In this document: positions 49,060 to 61,247 of the stretch, in pieces
How positions within the stretch are numbered: position 1 is the stretch's first letter
Layout: every line of letters begins with the position of its first letter
From: Ptiloglossa arizonensis
Taxonomy: Eukaryota > Arthropoda > Insecta > Hymenoptera > Colletidae
Assembly (NCBI RefSeq): GCF_051014685.1
Contig: NW_027478790.1
Coordinates: forward strand, 477,448 to 541,447
DNA length: 64,000 bases
Direction of reading: 5' to 3'
The notes under the pieces: generated by a model
Database searches by the model: none
What the model was told of the DNA's origin: nothing
The model's input: the letters and a program-made list of their open reading frames with translations, nothing else
Program-made: the position numbers and the translations under genes

Positions 49060-52000
49060 CAGTTGCATCTGAAACTAGACACTCGCCCGATTACAACGGT
49101 ATACGTACTTCTCCCCTAGGACGTTCTGGTCATTCGTTTCGAGCATCAGAACTGCGAAAATTTTGAGTTTCTCAAGTGTTTCTTATCTCCAAACTGCCAT
49201 ATCTGCTGAACGGATTAACCAATCCACAAAATTTCTGTTGCATCTGAAAGTAGAGACTCGCCCGATTACAACGGTATGTGTAGTTTTCCCCTAGGCCGTT
49301 CCAGTTATTCGTTTCGAGCATCAGAACTGCGAAAATTTCGAGATTCTAAAGCGTTTCTTATCTCCAAATAGCCATATCTCGCGAACGGATTGACCGATCC
49401 GCAAAATATCTGTTGCACCTGAAAGTAGACACTCGCCCCATTACAACGCTATGCGTTCTTCTCCCCTAGGCCGTTCTAGTCATTCTTTTCGAGCATCAGA
49501 ACTGCGAAAATTTTGAGTTTCTCAAGCGTTTCTTATCTCCAAACTGCCAAATCTCGCGAACGGATTGATCAATCCGCAAAATTTCTGTTGCATCTGAAAG
49601 TAGAAACTCGCCCGATTACAACGGTATGCGCACTTTTCCCCTAGGCGGTTCTAGTTATTCGTTTCTAGCATCAGAACTGCGAAAATTTTGAGTTTCACAA
49701 GCGTTTCTTACCTCCAAACTGCCATATCTCGCGAACGGATTGACCAATCCGCAAAATTTCTGTTGCATCTGAAAGTAGAGACACGCCCGATTACAACGGT
49801 ATGTGCAGTTTTCCCCTAGGCCGTTCCAGTTATTCGTTTCGAGCATCAGAAGTGCGAAAATTTCGAGTTTCTCAAGCGTTTCTTACATCCAAACTGACAT
49901 ATCTCGCGAACGGATGGACCGATCCGCAAAATTTCTGTTGCATCTGAAAGTAGAAACTCGCCCGATTACAAAGGTATGCCCACTTTTCCCCTAGGCCGTT
50001 CTAGTTATTCGTTTCAAGCATCAGAACTGCGCAAATTTTAAGTTTCTCAAGCGTTTCTTACCTTCAAACTGCCATATCTCGCGAACGGATTGAACGATCC
50101 GAAAAATTTCTGTTGCATCTGAAAGTAGAAACACGCCCGATTACAACGGTATGCGTACTTCTCCCCTAGGCCGTTCTAGTCATTCGCTTCGAGCATCAGA
50201 ACTGCGAAAATTTTGAGTTTCTCAAGCGTTTCTTATCTCCAAACTGCCATATCTCGCGAACGGATTGATCAATCCGCAAAATTTCTGTTGCATCTGGAAG
50301 TAGAAACTCGCCCGATTACAACGGTATGCGCACTTTTCCCCTAGGCGGTTCTAGTTACTCGTTTCTAGCATCAGAACTGCGAAAATTTTGAGTTTCTCAA
50401 GCGTTTCTTACCTCCAAACTGCCATATCTCGCGAACGGATTGACCAATCCGCAAAATTTCTGTTGCATCTGAAAGTAGACACTCGCCCGATTACAACGGT
50501 ATGGGTACTTCTCCCCTAGGCCGTTCTAGTCATTCGCTTCGAGCATCAGAACTGCGAAAATTTTGAGTTTCTCAAGCGTTTCTTATCTCCAAACTGCCAT
50601 ATCTCGCGAACGGATTGATCAATCCGCAAAATTTCTGTTGCATCTGAAAGTAGAAACTCGCCCGATTACAACGGTGTGCCCACTTTTCCCCTAGGCGGTT
50701 CTAGTTATTCGTTTCGAGCATCAGAACTGCGAAAATTTTGAGTTTCTCAAGCGTTTCTTACATGCAAAATGCCATATCTCGCGAACGGATTGACCGATCC
50801 GCAAAATTTCTGTTGCATCTGAAAGTTGAAACTCGCCCGATTACAACGGTATGTGTAGTTTTCCCCAAGGCCGTTCCAGTTATTCGTTTCGAGCAACAGA
50901 ACTGCGAAAATTTCGAGTTTCTCTAGCGTTTCTTACATCCAAACTGCCATATCTCGCGAACGGATTGACCGATCCGCAAAAGTTCTGTTGCATCTGAAAG
51001 TAGACACTCGCCCGATTACAACGGTATACGTACTTCTCCCCTAGGCCGTCCTAGTCATTCGTTTCGAGCATCAGAACTGCGAAAATTTTGAGTTTCTCAA
51101 GCGTTTCTTATCTCCAAACTGCCATATCTCGCGAACGGATTAACCAATCCGCAAAATTTCTGTTGCATCTGAAAGTAGAAACTCGCCCGATTACAACGGT
51201 AGGTGTAGTTTTCCCCTAGGCCGTTCTAGTTATTCGTTTCGAGCATCAGAACTGCGAAAATTTTGAGTTTCTCAAGCGTTTCTTACTTCCAAACTGCCGC
51301 ATCTCGCGAACGGATCGACCAATCCGCAAAATTTCTGTTGCATCTGAAAGTAGAAACTCGCCCGATTACAACGGTATGTGTAATTTTCCCCTAGGCCGTT
51401 CCAGTTATTCGTTTCGAGCATCAGAACTGCGAAAATTTCGAGTTTCTCAAGCCTTTCTTATCTCCAAACTGCCATATCTCGCGAACGGATTGACCGATCC
51501 GCAAAATATCTGTTGCACCTGAAAGTAGACACTCGCCCCATTACAACGCTATGCGTTCTTCTCCCCTAGGCCGTTCTAGTCATTCTTTTCGAGCATCAGA
51601 ACTGCGAAAATTTTGAGTTTCTCAAGCGTTTCTTATCTCCAAACTGCCAAATCTCGCGAACGGATTGATCAATCCGCAAAATTTCTGTTGCATCTGAAAG
51701 TAGAAACTCGCCCGATTACAACGGTATGCGCACTTTGCCCTAGGCGGTTCTAGTTATTCGTTTCGAGCATCAGAACTGCGAAAATTTTGAGTTTCTCAAG
51801 CGTTTCTTACCTGCAAAATGCCATATCTCGCGAACGGATTGACCGATCCGCAAAATTTCTGTTGCATCTGAAAGTAAAAACTCGCCCGATTACAACGGTA
51901 TGTGTAGTTTTCCCCTAGGCCGTTCTAGTTATTCGTTTCAAGCATCAGAACTGCGCAAATTTTGAGTTTCTCAAGCGTTTCTTACCTTCAAACTGCCATA

Positions 52001-52641
52001 TCTCGCGAACGAATTGACCGATCCGCAAAATTTCTGTTGCATCTGAAAGTAGAATCTCGCCCGATTACAACGGTATGCGCACTTTTCCCCTACGCCGTTC
52101 TAGTTACTCGTTTCTAGCATCAGAACTGCGAAAATTTTGAGTTTCTCAAGCGTTTCTTATTTCCAAACTGCCATATCTCGCGAACGGATTGATCAATCCG
52201 CAAAATTTCTGTTGCATCTGAAAGTAGAAACTCGCCCGATTACAACGGTATGCGTACTTCTCCCCTAGGCCGTTCTAGTCATTCGTTTCGAGCATCAGAA
52301 CTGCGAAAATTTTGAGTTTCTCAAGCGTTTCATATCTCCAAACTACCATATCTCGCGAACGGATTGATCAATCCGCAAAATTTCTGTTGCATCTGAAAGT
52401 AGAAACTCGCCCGATTACAACGGTATGCCCACTTTTCCCCTAGGCGGTTCTAGTTATTCGTTTCGAGCATCAGAACTGCGAAAATTTTGAGTTTCTCAAG
52501 CGTTTCTTACATGCAAAATGCCATATCTCGCGAACGGATTGACCGATCTGCAAAATTTCTGTTGCATCTGAAAGTCGAAACTCGCCCGATTACAACGGTA
52601 TGTGTAGTTTTTCCCTAGGCCGTTCTAGTTATTCGTTTCAA
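49060..52641 (+). repeat. Middle mosaic, joins several older copies
   Basis: Starts with the 43-monomer-offset copy (to about 50,090) and continues in the 12-monomer repeat of 47.3-48.8 kb. At about 50,860 it switches inside a monomer to the CCCCAAGGCCG type, losing one unit relative to 48,736-48,935. A 1-bp deletion (CACTTTGCCCTAGG, near 51736) is private. Monomers near 52,020-52,200 with GAATCTC/CTACGCCG recall the 13-monomer domain. Confidence 0.76.
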
Positions 52642-52976
52642 GCATCAGAACTGCGCAAATTTTGAGTTTCTCAAGCGTTTCTTACCTCCAAACTGCCACA
52701 TCTCGCGAACGGATTGACCAATCCGCAAAATTTCTGTTGCATCTGAAAGTAGAAACTCGCCCGATTACAACGGTATGTGTAGTTTTCCCCAAGGCCGTTC
52801 CAGTTATTCGTTTCGAGCATCAGAACTGCGAAAATTTCGAGTTTCTCTAGCGTTTCTTACATCCAAACTGCCATATCTCGCGAACGGATTGACCGATCCG
52901 CAAAATTTCTGTTGCATCTGAAAGTAGACACTCGCCCGAATACAACGGTATACGTACTTCTCCCCTAGGCCGTCCT
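52642..52976 (+). repeat. Start of the 50-monomer-offset copy of 43.9-45.2 kb
   Basis: About two monomers (GCCACATCTCG, then TCTCTAGCG with CGAATACAACGG) that match 43,893-44,227. They lie before the 7-monomer repeat begins. The match to the 44-45 kb region then continues inside the first 7-monomer copy. Confidence 0.72.
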
Positions 52977-54201
52977 AGTCATTCGTTTCGAGCATCAGAA
53001 CTGCGAAAATTTTGAGTTTCTCAAGCGTTTCTTATCTCCAAACTGCCATATCTCGCGAACGGATTAACCAATCCGCAAAATTTCTGTTGCATCTGAAAGT
53101 AGAAACTCGCCCGATTACAACGGTAGGTGTAGTTTTCCCCTAGGCCGTTCTAGTTATTCGTTTCGAGCATCAGAACTGCGAAAATTTTGAGTTTCTCAAG
53201 CGTTTCTTACTTCCAAACTGCCGCATCTCGCGAACGGATCGACCAATCCGCAAAATTTCTGTTGCATCTGAAAGTAGAAACTCGCCCGATTACAACGGTA
53301 TGTGTAATTTTCCCCTAGGCCGTTCCAGTTATTCGTTTCGAGCATCAGAACTGCGAAAATTTCGAGTTTCTCAAGCGTTTCTTGCATCCAAACTGCCATA
53401 TCTCGCGAACGGATTGACCGATCCGCAAAATTTCAGTTGCATCTGAAACTAGACACTCGCCCGATTACAACGGTATACGTACTTCTCCCCTAGGACGTTC
53501 TAGTCATTCTTTTCGAGCATCAGAACTGCGAAAATTTTGAGTTTCTCAAGCGTTTCTTATCTCCAAACTGCCAAATCTCGCGAACGGATTGATCAATCCG
53601 CAAAATTTCTGTTGCATCTGAAAGTAGAAACTCGCCCGATTACAACGGTATGCGCACTTTTCCCCTAGGCGGTTCTAGTTATTCGTTTCGAGCATCAGAA
53701 CTGCGAAAATTTTGAGTTTCTCAAGCGTTTCTTACCTGCAAAATGCCATATCTCGCGAACGGATTGACCGATCCGCAAAATTTCTGTTGCATCTGAAAGT
53801 AAAAACTCGCCCGATTACAACGGTATGTGTAGTTTTCCCCTAGGCCGTTCTAGTTATTCGTTTCAAGCATCAGAACTGCGCAAATTTTGAGTTTCTCAAG
53901 CGTTTCTTACCTTCAAACTGCCATATCTCGCGAACGGATTGACCGATCCGCAAAATTTCTGTTGCTTCTGAAAGTCGAAACTCGCCCGATTACAACGGTA
54001 TGCGCACTTTTCCCCTAGGCCGTTCTAGTTATTCGTTTCAAACATCAGAACTGCGAAAATTTCGAGTTCCTCTAGCGTTTCTTACATCCATACTGCCATA
54101 TCTCGCGAACGGATTGACCGATCCGCAAAATTTCTGTTGCATCTGAAAGTAGACACTCGCCCGATTACAACGGTATACGAACTTCTCCCCTAGGCCGTTC
54201 T
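52977..54201 (+). repeat. Seven-monomer (1225 bp) tandem repeat, copy 1
   Basis: The order is CGGATTAACC/TAGGTGTAG, GCCGCATCTCG/GTGTAATTTT, CTTGCATCC/TTTCAGTTGC, GCCAAATCTCG, CTGCAAAATGCC/GTAAAAACTC, CTTACCTTC/GAAAGTCGAAAC with TTTCAAACATC, and GTTCCTCTAGCG/CCATACTGCC. All recur exactly 1225 bp later with no difference noticed. Confidence 0.87.
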
Positions 54202-55471
54202 AGTCATTCGTTTCGAGCATCAGAACTGCGAAAATTTTGAGTTTCTCAAGCGTTTCTTATCTCCAAACTGCCATATCTCGCGAACGGATTAACCAATCCG
54301 CAAAATTTCTGTTGCATCTGAAAGTAGAAACTCGCCCGATTACAACGGTAGGTGTAGTTTTCCCCTAGGCCGTTCTAGTTATTCGTTTCGAGCATCAGAA
54401 CTGCGAAAATTTTGAGTTTCTCAAGCGTTTCTTACTTCCAAACTGCCGCATCTCGCGAACGGATCGACCAATCCGCAAAATTTCTGTTGCATCTGAAAGT
54501 AGAAACTCGCCCGATTACAACGGTATGTGTAATTTTCCCCTAGGCCGTTCCAGTTATTCGTTTCGAGCATCAGAACTGCGAAAATTTCGAGTTTCTCAAG
54601 CGTTTCTTGCATCCAAACTGCCATATCTCGCGAACGGATTGACCGATCCGCAAAATTTCAGTTGCATCTGAAACTAGACACTCGCCCGATTACAACGGTA
54701 TACGTACTTCTCCCCTAGGACGTTCTAGTCATTCTTTTCGAGCATCAGAACTGCGAAAATTTTGAGTTTCTCAAGCGTTTCTTATCTCCAAACTGCCAAA
54801 TCTCGCGAACGGATTGATCAATCCGCAAAATTTCTGTTGCATCTGAAAGTAGAAACTCGCCCGATTACAACGGTATGCGCACTTTTCCCCTAGGCGGTTC
54901 TAGTTATTCGTTTCGAGCATCAGAACTGCGAAAATTTTGAGTTTCTCAAGCGTTTCTTACCTGCAAAATGCCATATCTCGCGAACGGATTGACCGATCCG
55001 CAAAATTTCTGTTGCATCTGAAAGTAAAAACTCGCCCGATTACAACGGTATGTGTAGTTTTCCCCTAGGCCGTTCTAGTTATTCGTTTCAAGCATCAGAA
55101 CTGCGCAAATTTTGAGTTTCTCAAGCGTTTCTTACCTTCAAACTGCCATATCTCGCGAACGGATTGACCGATCCGCAAAATTTCTGTTGCTTCTGAAAGT
55201 CGAAACTCGCCCGATTACAACGGTATGCGCACTTTTCCCCTAGGCCGTTCTAGTTATTCGTTTCAAACATCAGAACTGCGAAAATTTCGAGTTCCTCTAG
55301 CGTTTCTTACATCCATACTGCCATATCTCGCGAACGGATTGACCGATCCGCAAAATTTCTGTTGCATCTGAAAGTAGACACTCGCCCGATTACAACGGTA
55401 TACGAACTTCTCCCCTAGGCCGTTCTAGTCATTCGTTTCGAGCATCAGAACTGCGAAAATTTTGAGTTTCT
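54202..55471 (+). repeat. Seven-monomer (1225 bp) tandem repeat, copy 2
   Basis: Repeats 52977-54201. It runs on for tens of bases into the next monomer before CCGTAAAA at 55523 marks the right-hand family. Confidence 0.87.
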
Positions 55472-56522
55472 CAAGCGTTTCTTATCTCCAAACTGCCATA
55501 TCTCGCGAACGGATTGATCAATCCGTAAAATTTCTGTTGCATCTGAAAGTAGAAACTCGCCCGAATACAACGGTATGCGCACTTTTCCCCTAGGCGGTTC
55601 TAGTTATTCGTTTCGAGCATCAGAACTGCGAAAATTTCGCGTTTCTCAAGCGTTTCTTGCATCCAAACTGCCTTATCTCGCGAACGGATTGACCGATCCG
55701 CAAAATTTCTGTTGCATCTGAAAGTAGACACTCGCCCGATTACAACGGTAGGTGTAGTTTTCCCCCAGGCCGTTCTAGTTATTCGTTTCAAACATCAGAA
55801 CTGCGAAAATTTTGAGTTTCTCAAGCGTTTCTTACCTCCAAAATGCCACATCTCGCGAACGGATCGACCAATCCGCAAAATTTCTGTTGCATCTGAAAGT
55901 AGAAACTCGCCCGATTACAACGGTACGTGTAGTTTTCCCCTAGGCCGTCCCACCTATTCGTTTCGAGCATAAGAACTGCGAAAATTTTGAGTTTCTCAAG
56001 CGTTTCTTACCTCCAAACTGCCATATCTCGCGAACGGATTGACCAATCCGCAAAATTTCTGTTGCATCTGAAAGTAGAGACTCGCCCGATTACAACGGTA
56101 TGTGTAGTTTTCCCCAAGGCCGTTCCAGTTATTCGTTTCGAGCATCAGAACTGCGAAAATTTCAAGTTTCTCAAGCGTTTCTTGCATCCAAACTGCCATA
56201 TCTCGCGAACGAATAGACCGATCCCCAAAATTTCTATTGCATCTGAAAGTAGAAACTCGCCCGATTACAACGGTAGGTGTAGTTTTCCCCTAGGCCGTTC
56301 TAGTTATTCGTTTCAAACATCAGAACTTGGGAAAATTTCGAGTTTCTCTAGCGTTTCTTACATCCAAACTGCCATATCTCGCGAACGGATTGACCGATCC
56401 GCAAAATTTCTGTTGCATCTGAAAGTAGACACTCGCCCGATTACAACGGTATACGAACTTCTCCCCTAGGCCGTTCTAGTCATTCGTTTCGAGCATCAGA
56501 ACAGCGAAAATTTTGAGTTTCT
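55472..56522 (+). repeat. Irregular six-monomer unit at the entry to the right-hand domain
   Basis: Six monomers (1051 bp) begin with the CCGTAAAA type that heads each later unit. The others differ from the standard order: CTTGCATCC with CCTTATCTCG, AAAATGCCACATC with CCACCTATTCG and AGCATAAG, a CCCCAAGG monomer, CGAATAGACC with CCCCAAAA, and TCTCTAGCG. A 1-bp insertion lies near 56326 (AACTTGGGAAAA). It looks like an ancestral or diverged version of the six-monomer repeat. Confidence 0.75.
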
Positions 56523-57222
56523 CAAGCGTTTCTTATCTCCAAACTGCCATATCTCGCGAACGGATTGATCAATCCGTAAAATTTCTGTTGCATCTGAAAG
56601 TAGAAACTCGCCCGAATACAACGGTATGCGCACTTTTCCCCTAGGCGGTTCTAGTTATTCGTTTCGAGCATCAGAACTGCGAAAATTTTGAGTTTCTCAA
56701 GCGTTTCTTACCTCCAAACTGCCATATCTCGCGAACGGATTAACCAATCCGCAAAATTTCTGTTGCATCTGAAAGTAGAAACTCGCCCGATTACAACGGT
56801 AGGTGTAGTTTTCCCCTAGGCCGTTCTAGTTATTCGTTTCGAGCATCAGAACTGCGAAAATATTGAGTTTCTCAAGCGTTTCTTACTTCCAAACTGCCGC
56901 ATCTCGCGAACGGATCGACCAATCCGCAAAATTTCTGTTGCATCTGAAAGTAGAAACTCGCCCGATTACAACGGTATGTGTAGTTTTCCCCTAGGCCGTT
57001 CCACCTATTCGTTTCGAGCATAAGAACTGCGAAAATTTTGAGTTTCTCAAGCGTTTCTTACCTCCAAACTGCCATATCTCGCGAACGGATTGACCAATCC
57101 TCAAAATTTCTGTTGCATCTGAAAGTAGACACTCGCCCGATTACAACGGTATACGAACTTCTCCCCTAGGCCGTTCTAGTCATTCGTTTCGAGCATCAGA
57201 ACTGCGAAAATTTTGAGTTTCT
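56523..57222 (+). repeat. Right-hand repeat unit A-B-C-D/F (700 bp)
   Basis: A has CCGTAAAA and CGAATACAACGG. B has CGGATTAACC, TAGGTGTAG and GAAAATATTG. C has GCCGCATCTCG, CGGATCGACC, CCACCTATTCG and AGCATAAG. The fourth monomer begins like D (CTTACCTCC, GACCAATCCTC) and ends like F (TAGACACTC, TATACGAAC), so D, E and F are collapsed into one. Confidence 0.84.
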
Positions 57223-58272
57223 CAAGCGTTTCTTATCTCCAAACTGCCATATCTCGCGAACGGATTGATCAATCCGTAAAATTTCTGTTGCATCTGAAAG
57301 TAGAAACTCGCCCGAATACAACGGTATGCGCACTTTTCCCCTAGGCGGTTCTAGTTATTCGTTTCGAGCATCAGAACTGCGAAAATTTTGAGTTTCTCAA
57401 GCGTTTCTTACCTCCAAACTGCCATATCTCGCGAACGGATTAACCAATCCGCAAAATTTCTGTTGCATCTGAAAGTAGAAACTCGCCCGATTACAACGGT
57501 AGGTGTAGTTTTCCCCTAGGCCGTTCTAGTTATTCGTTTCGAGCATCAGAACTGCGAAAATATTGAGTTTCTCAAGCGTTTCTTACTTCCAAACTGCCGC
57601 ATCTCGCGAACGGATCGACCAATCCGCAAAATTTCTGTTGCATCTGAAAGTAGAAACTCGCCCGATTACAACGGTATGTGTAGTTTTCCCCTAGGCCGTT
57701 CCACCTATTCGTTTCGAGCATAAGAACTGCGAAAATTTTGAGTTTCTCAAGCGTTTCTTACCTCCAAACTGCCATATCTCGCGAACGGATTGACCAATCC
57801 TCAAAATTTCTGTTGCATCTGAAAATAGAGACTCGCCCGATTACAACGGTATGTGTAGTTTTCCCCTACGCCGTTCCAGTTATTCGTTTCGAGCAGCAGA
57901 ACTGCGAAAATTTCGAGTTTCTCAAGCGTTTCTTGCATCCAAACTGCCATATCTCGCGAACGGATTGACCGATCCGCAAAATTTCTGTTGCATCTGAAAG
58001 TAGAATCTCGCCCGATTACAACGGTATACGAACTTCTCCCCTAGGCCGTTCTAGTCATTCGTTTCGAGCATCAGAACTGCGAAAATTTTGAGTTTCTCAA
58101 GCGTTTCTTATCTCCAAACTGCCATATCTCGCGAACGGATTGATCAATCCTCAAAATTTCTGTTGCATCTGAAAGTAGACACTCGCCCGATTACAACGGT
58201 ATACAAACTTCTCCCCTAGGCCGTTCTAGTCATTCGTTTCGAGCATCAGAACTGCGAAAATTTTGAGTTTCT
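57223..58272 (+). repeat. Right-hand repeat unit A-B-C-D-E-F (1050 bp, full)
   Basis: Standard six-monomer unit. D has AATCCTCAAAA, GAAAATAGAGAC and GAGCAGCAG. E has CTTGCATCC, GACCGATCC, TAGAATCTC and TATACGAAC. F has CTTATCTCC, GATCAATCCTC, TAGACACTC and here TATACAAAC. One private difference in D is CCCCTACGCCG. Confidence 0.88.
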
Positions 58273-58797
58273 CAAGCGTTTCTTATCTCCAAACTGCCAT
58301 ATCTCGCGAACGGATTGATCAATCCGTAAAATTTCTGTTGCATCTGAAAGTAGAAACTCGCCCGAATACAACGGTATGCGCACTTTTCCCCTAGGCGGTT
58401 CTAGTTATTCGTTTCGAGCATCAGAACTGCGAAAATTTTGAGTTTCTCAAGCGTTTCTTACCTCCAAACTGCCATATCTCGCGAACGGATTGACCAATCC
58501 TCAAAATTTCTGTTGCATCTGAAAATAGAGACTCGCCCGATTACAACGGTATGTGTAGTTTTCCCCTAGGCCGTTCCAGTTATTCGTTTCGAGCAGCAGA
58601 ACTGCGAAAATTTCGAGTTTCTCAAGCGTTTCTTGCATCCAAACTGCCATATCTCGCGAACGGATTGACCGATCCGCAAAATTTCTGTTGCATCTGAAAG
58701 TAGAACCTCGCCCGATTACAGCGGTATACGAACTTCTCCCCTAGGCCGTTCTAGTCATTCGTTTCGAGCATCAGAACTGCGAAAATTTTGAGTTTCT
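58273..58797 (+). repeat. Right-hand repeat unit A-D-E (525 bp)
   Basis: B, C and F are absent. E carries TAGAACCTC and ACAGCGG as private changes. The loss is exactly three monomers. Confidence 0.84.
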
Positions 58798-59497
58798 CAA
58801 GCGTTTCTTATCTCCAAACTGCCATATCTCGCGAACGGATTGATCAATCCGTAAAATTTCTGTTGCATCTGAAAGTAGAAACTCGCCCGAATACAACGGT
58901 ATGCGCACTTTTCCCCTAGGCGGTTCTAGTTATTCGTTTCGAGCATCAGAACTGCGAAAATTTTGAGTTTCTCAAGCGTTTCTTACCTCCAAACTGCCAT
59001 ATCTCGCGAACGGATTAACCAATCCGCAAAATTTCTGTTGCATCTGAAAGTAGAAACTCGCCCGATTACAACGGTAGGTGTAGTTTTCCCCTAGGCCGTT
59101 CTAGTTATTCGTTTCGAGCATCAGAACTGCGAAAATATTGAGTTTCTCAAGCGTTTCTTACTTCCAAACTGCCGCATCTCGCGAACGGATCGAACAATCC
59201 GCAAAATTTCTGTTGCATCTGAAAGTAGAAACTCGCCCGATTACAACGGTATGTGTAGTTTTCCCCTAGGCCGTTCCACCTATTCGTTTCGAGCATAAGA
59301 ACTGCGAAAATTTTGAGTTTCTCAAGCGTTTCTTACCTCCAAACTGCCATATCTCGCGAACGGATTGATCAATCCTCAAAATTTCTGTTGCATCTGAAAG
59401 TAGACACTCGCCCGATTACAACGGTATACGAACTTCTCCCCTAGGCCGTTCTAGTCATTCGTTTCGAGCATCAGAACTGCGAAAATTTTGAGTTTCT
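58798..59497 (+). repeat. Right-hand repeat unit A-B-C-D/F (700 bp), second instance
   Basis: C has CGGATCGAACAATCC. The fourth monomer (59323-59497) starts CTTACCTCC like D but already has GATTGATCAATCCTC, as in F. Its switch point is therefore further left than in the similar hybrid at 57048-57222. Confidence 0.84.
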
Positions 59498-60547
59498 CAA
59501 GCGTTTCTTATCTCCAAACTGCCATATCTCGCGAACGGATTGATCAATCCGTAAAATTTCTGTTGCATCTGAAAGTAGAAACTCGCCCGAATACAACGGT
59601 ATGCGCACTTTTCCCCTAGGCGGTTCTAGTTATTCGTTTCGAGCATCAGAACTGCGAAAATTTTGAGTTTCTCAAGCGTTTCTTACCTCCAAACTGCCAT
59701 ATCTCGCGAACGGATTAACCAATCCGCAAAATTTCTGTTGCATCTGAAAGTAGAAACTCGCCCGATTACAACGGTAGGTGTAGTTTTCCCCTAGGCCGTT
59801 CTAGTTATTCGTTTCGAGCATCAGAACTGCGAAAATATTGAGTTTCTCAAGCGTTTCTTACTTCCAAACTGCCGCATCTCGCGAACGGATCGACCAATCC
59901 GCAAAATTTCTGTTGCATCTGAAAGTAGAAACTCGCCCGATTACAACGGTATGTGTAGTTTTCCCCTAGGCCGTTCCACCTATTCGTTTCGAGCATAAGA
60001 ACTGCGAAAATTTTGAGTTTCTCAAGCGTTTCTTACCTCCAAACTGCCATATCTCGCGAACGGATTGACCAATCCTCAAAATTTCTGTTGTATCTGAAAA
60101 TAGAGACTCGCCCGATTACAACGGTATGTGTAGTTTTCCCCTAGGCCGTTCCAGTTATTCGTTTCGAGCAGCAGAACTGCGAAAATTTCGAGTTTCTCAA
60201 GCGTTTCTTGCATCCAAACTGCCATATCTCGCGAACGGATTGACCGATCCGCAAAATTTCTGTTGCATCTGAAAGTAGAATCTCGCCCGATTACAACGGT
60301 ATACGAACTTCTCCCCTAGGCCGTTCTAGTCATTCGTTTCGAGCATCAGAACTGCGAAAATTTTGAGTTTCTCAAGCGTTTCTTATCTCCAAACTGCCAT
60401 ATCTCGCGAACGGATTGATCAATCCTCAAAATTTCTGTTGCATCTGAAAGTAGACACTCGCCCGATTACAACGGTATACGAACTTCTCCCCTAGGCCGTT
60501 CTAGTCATTCGTTTCGAGCATCAGAACTGCGAAAATTTTGAGTTTCT
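59498..60547 (+). repeat. Right-hand repeat unit A-B-C-D-E-F (1050 bp, full)
   Basis: Same order as 57223-58272. One private change in D is TTGTATCTG. Confidence 0.87.
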
Positions 60548-61247
60548 CAAGCGTTTCTTATTTCCAAACTGCCATATCTCGCGGACGGATTGATCAATCC
60601 GTAAAATTTCTGTTGCATCTGAAAGTAGAAACTCGCCCGAATACAACGGTATGCGCACTTTTCCCCTAGGCGGTTCTAGTTATTCGTTTCGAGCATCAGA
60701 ACTGCGAAAATTTTGAGTTTCTCAAGCGTTTCTTACCTCCAAACTGCCATATCTCGCGAACGGATTGACCAATCCTCAAAATTTCTGTTGCATCTGAAAA
60801 TAGAGACTCGCCCGATTACAACGGTATGTGTAGTTTTCCCCTAGGCCGTTCCAGTTATTCGTTTCGAGCAGCAGAACTGCGAAAATTTCGAGTTTCTCAA
60901 GCGTTTCTTGCATCCAAACTGCCATATCTCGCGAACGGATTGACCGATCCGCAAAATTTCTGTTGCATCTGAAAGTAGAATCTCGCCCGATTACAACGGT
61001 ATACGAACTTCTCCCCTAGGCCGTTCTAGTCATTCGTTTCGAGCATCAGAACTGCGAAAATTTTGAGTTTCTCAAGCGTTTCTTATCTCCAAACTGCCAT
61101 ATCTCGCGAACGGATTGATCAATCCTCAAAATTTCTGTTGCATCTGAAAGTAGACACTCGCCCGATTACAACGGTATACGAACTTCTCCCCTAGGCCGTT
61201 CTAGTCATTCGTTTCGAGCATCAGAACTGCGAAAATTTTGAGTTTCT
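60548..61247 (+). repeat. Right-hand repeat unit A-D-E-F (700 bp)
   Basis: B and C are missing. A carries CTTATTTCC and CTCGCGGACGG, private variants shared only with the A monomer at 63698, 18 monomers away. Confidence 0.85.
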
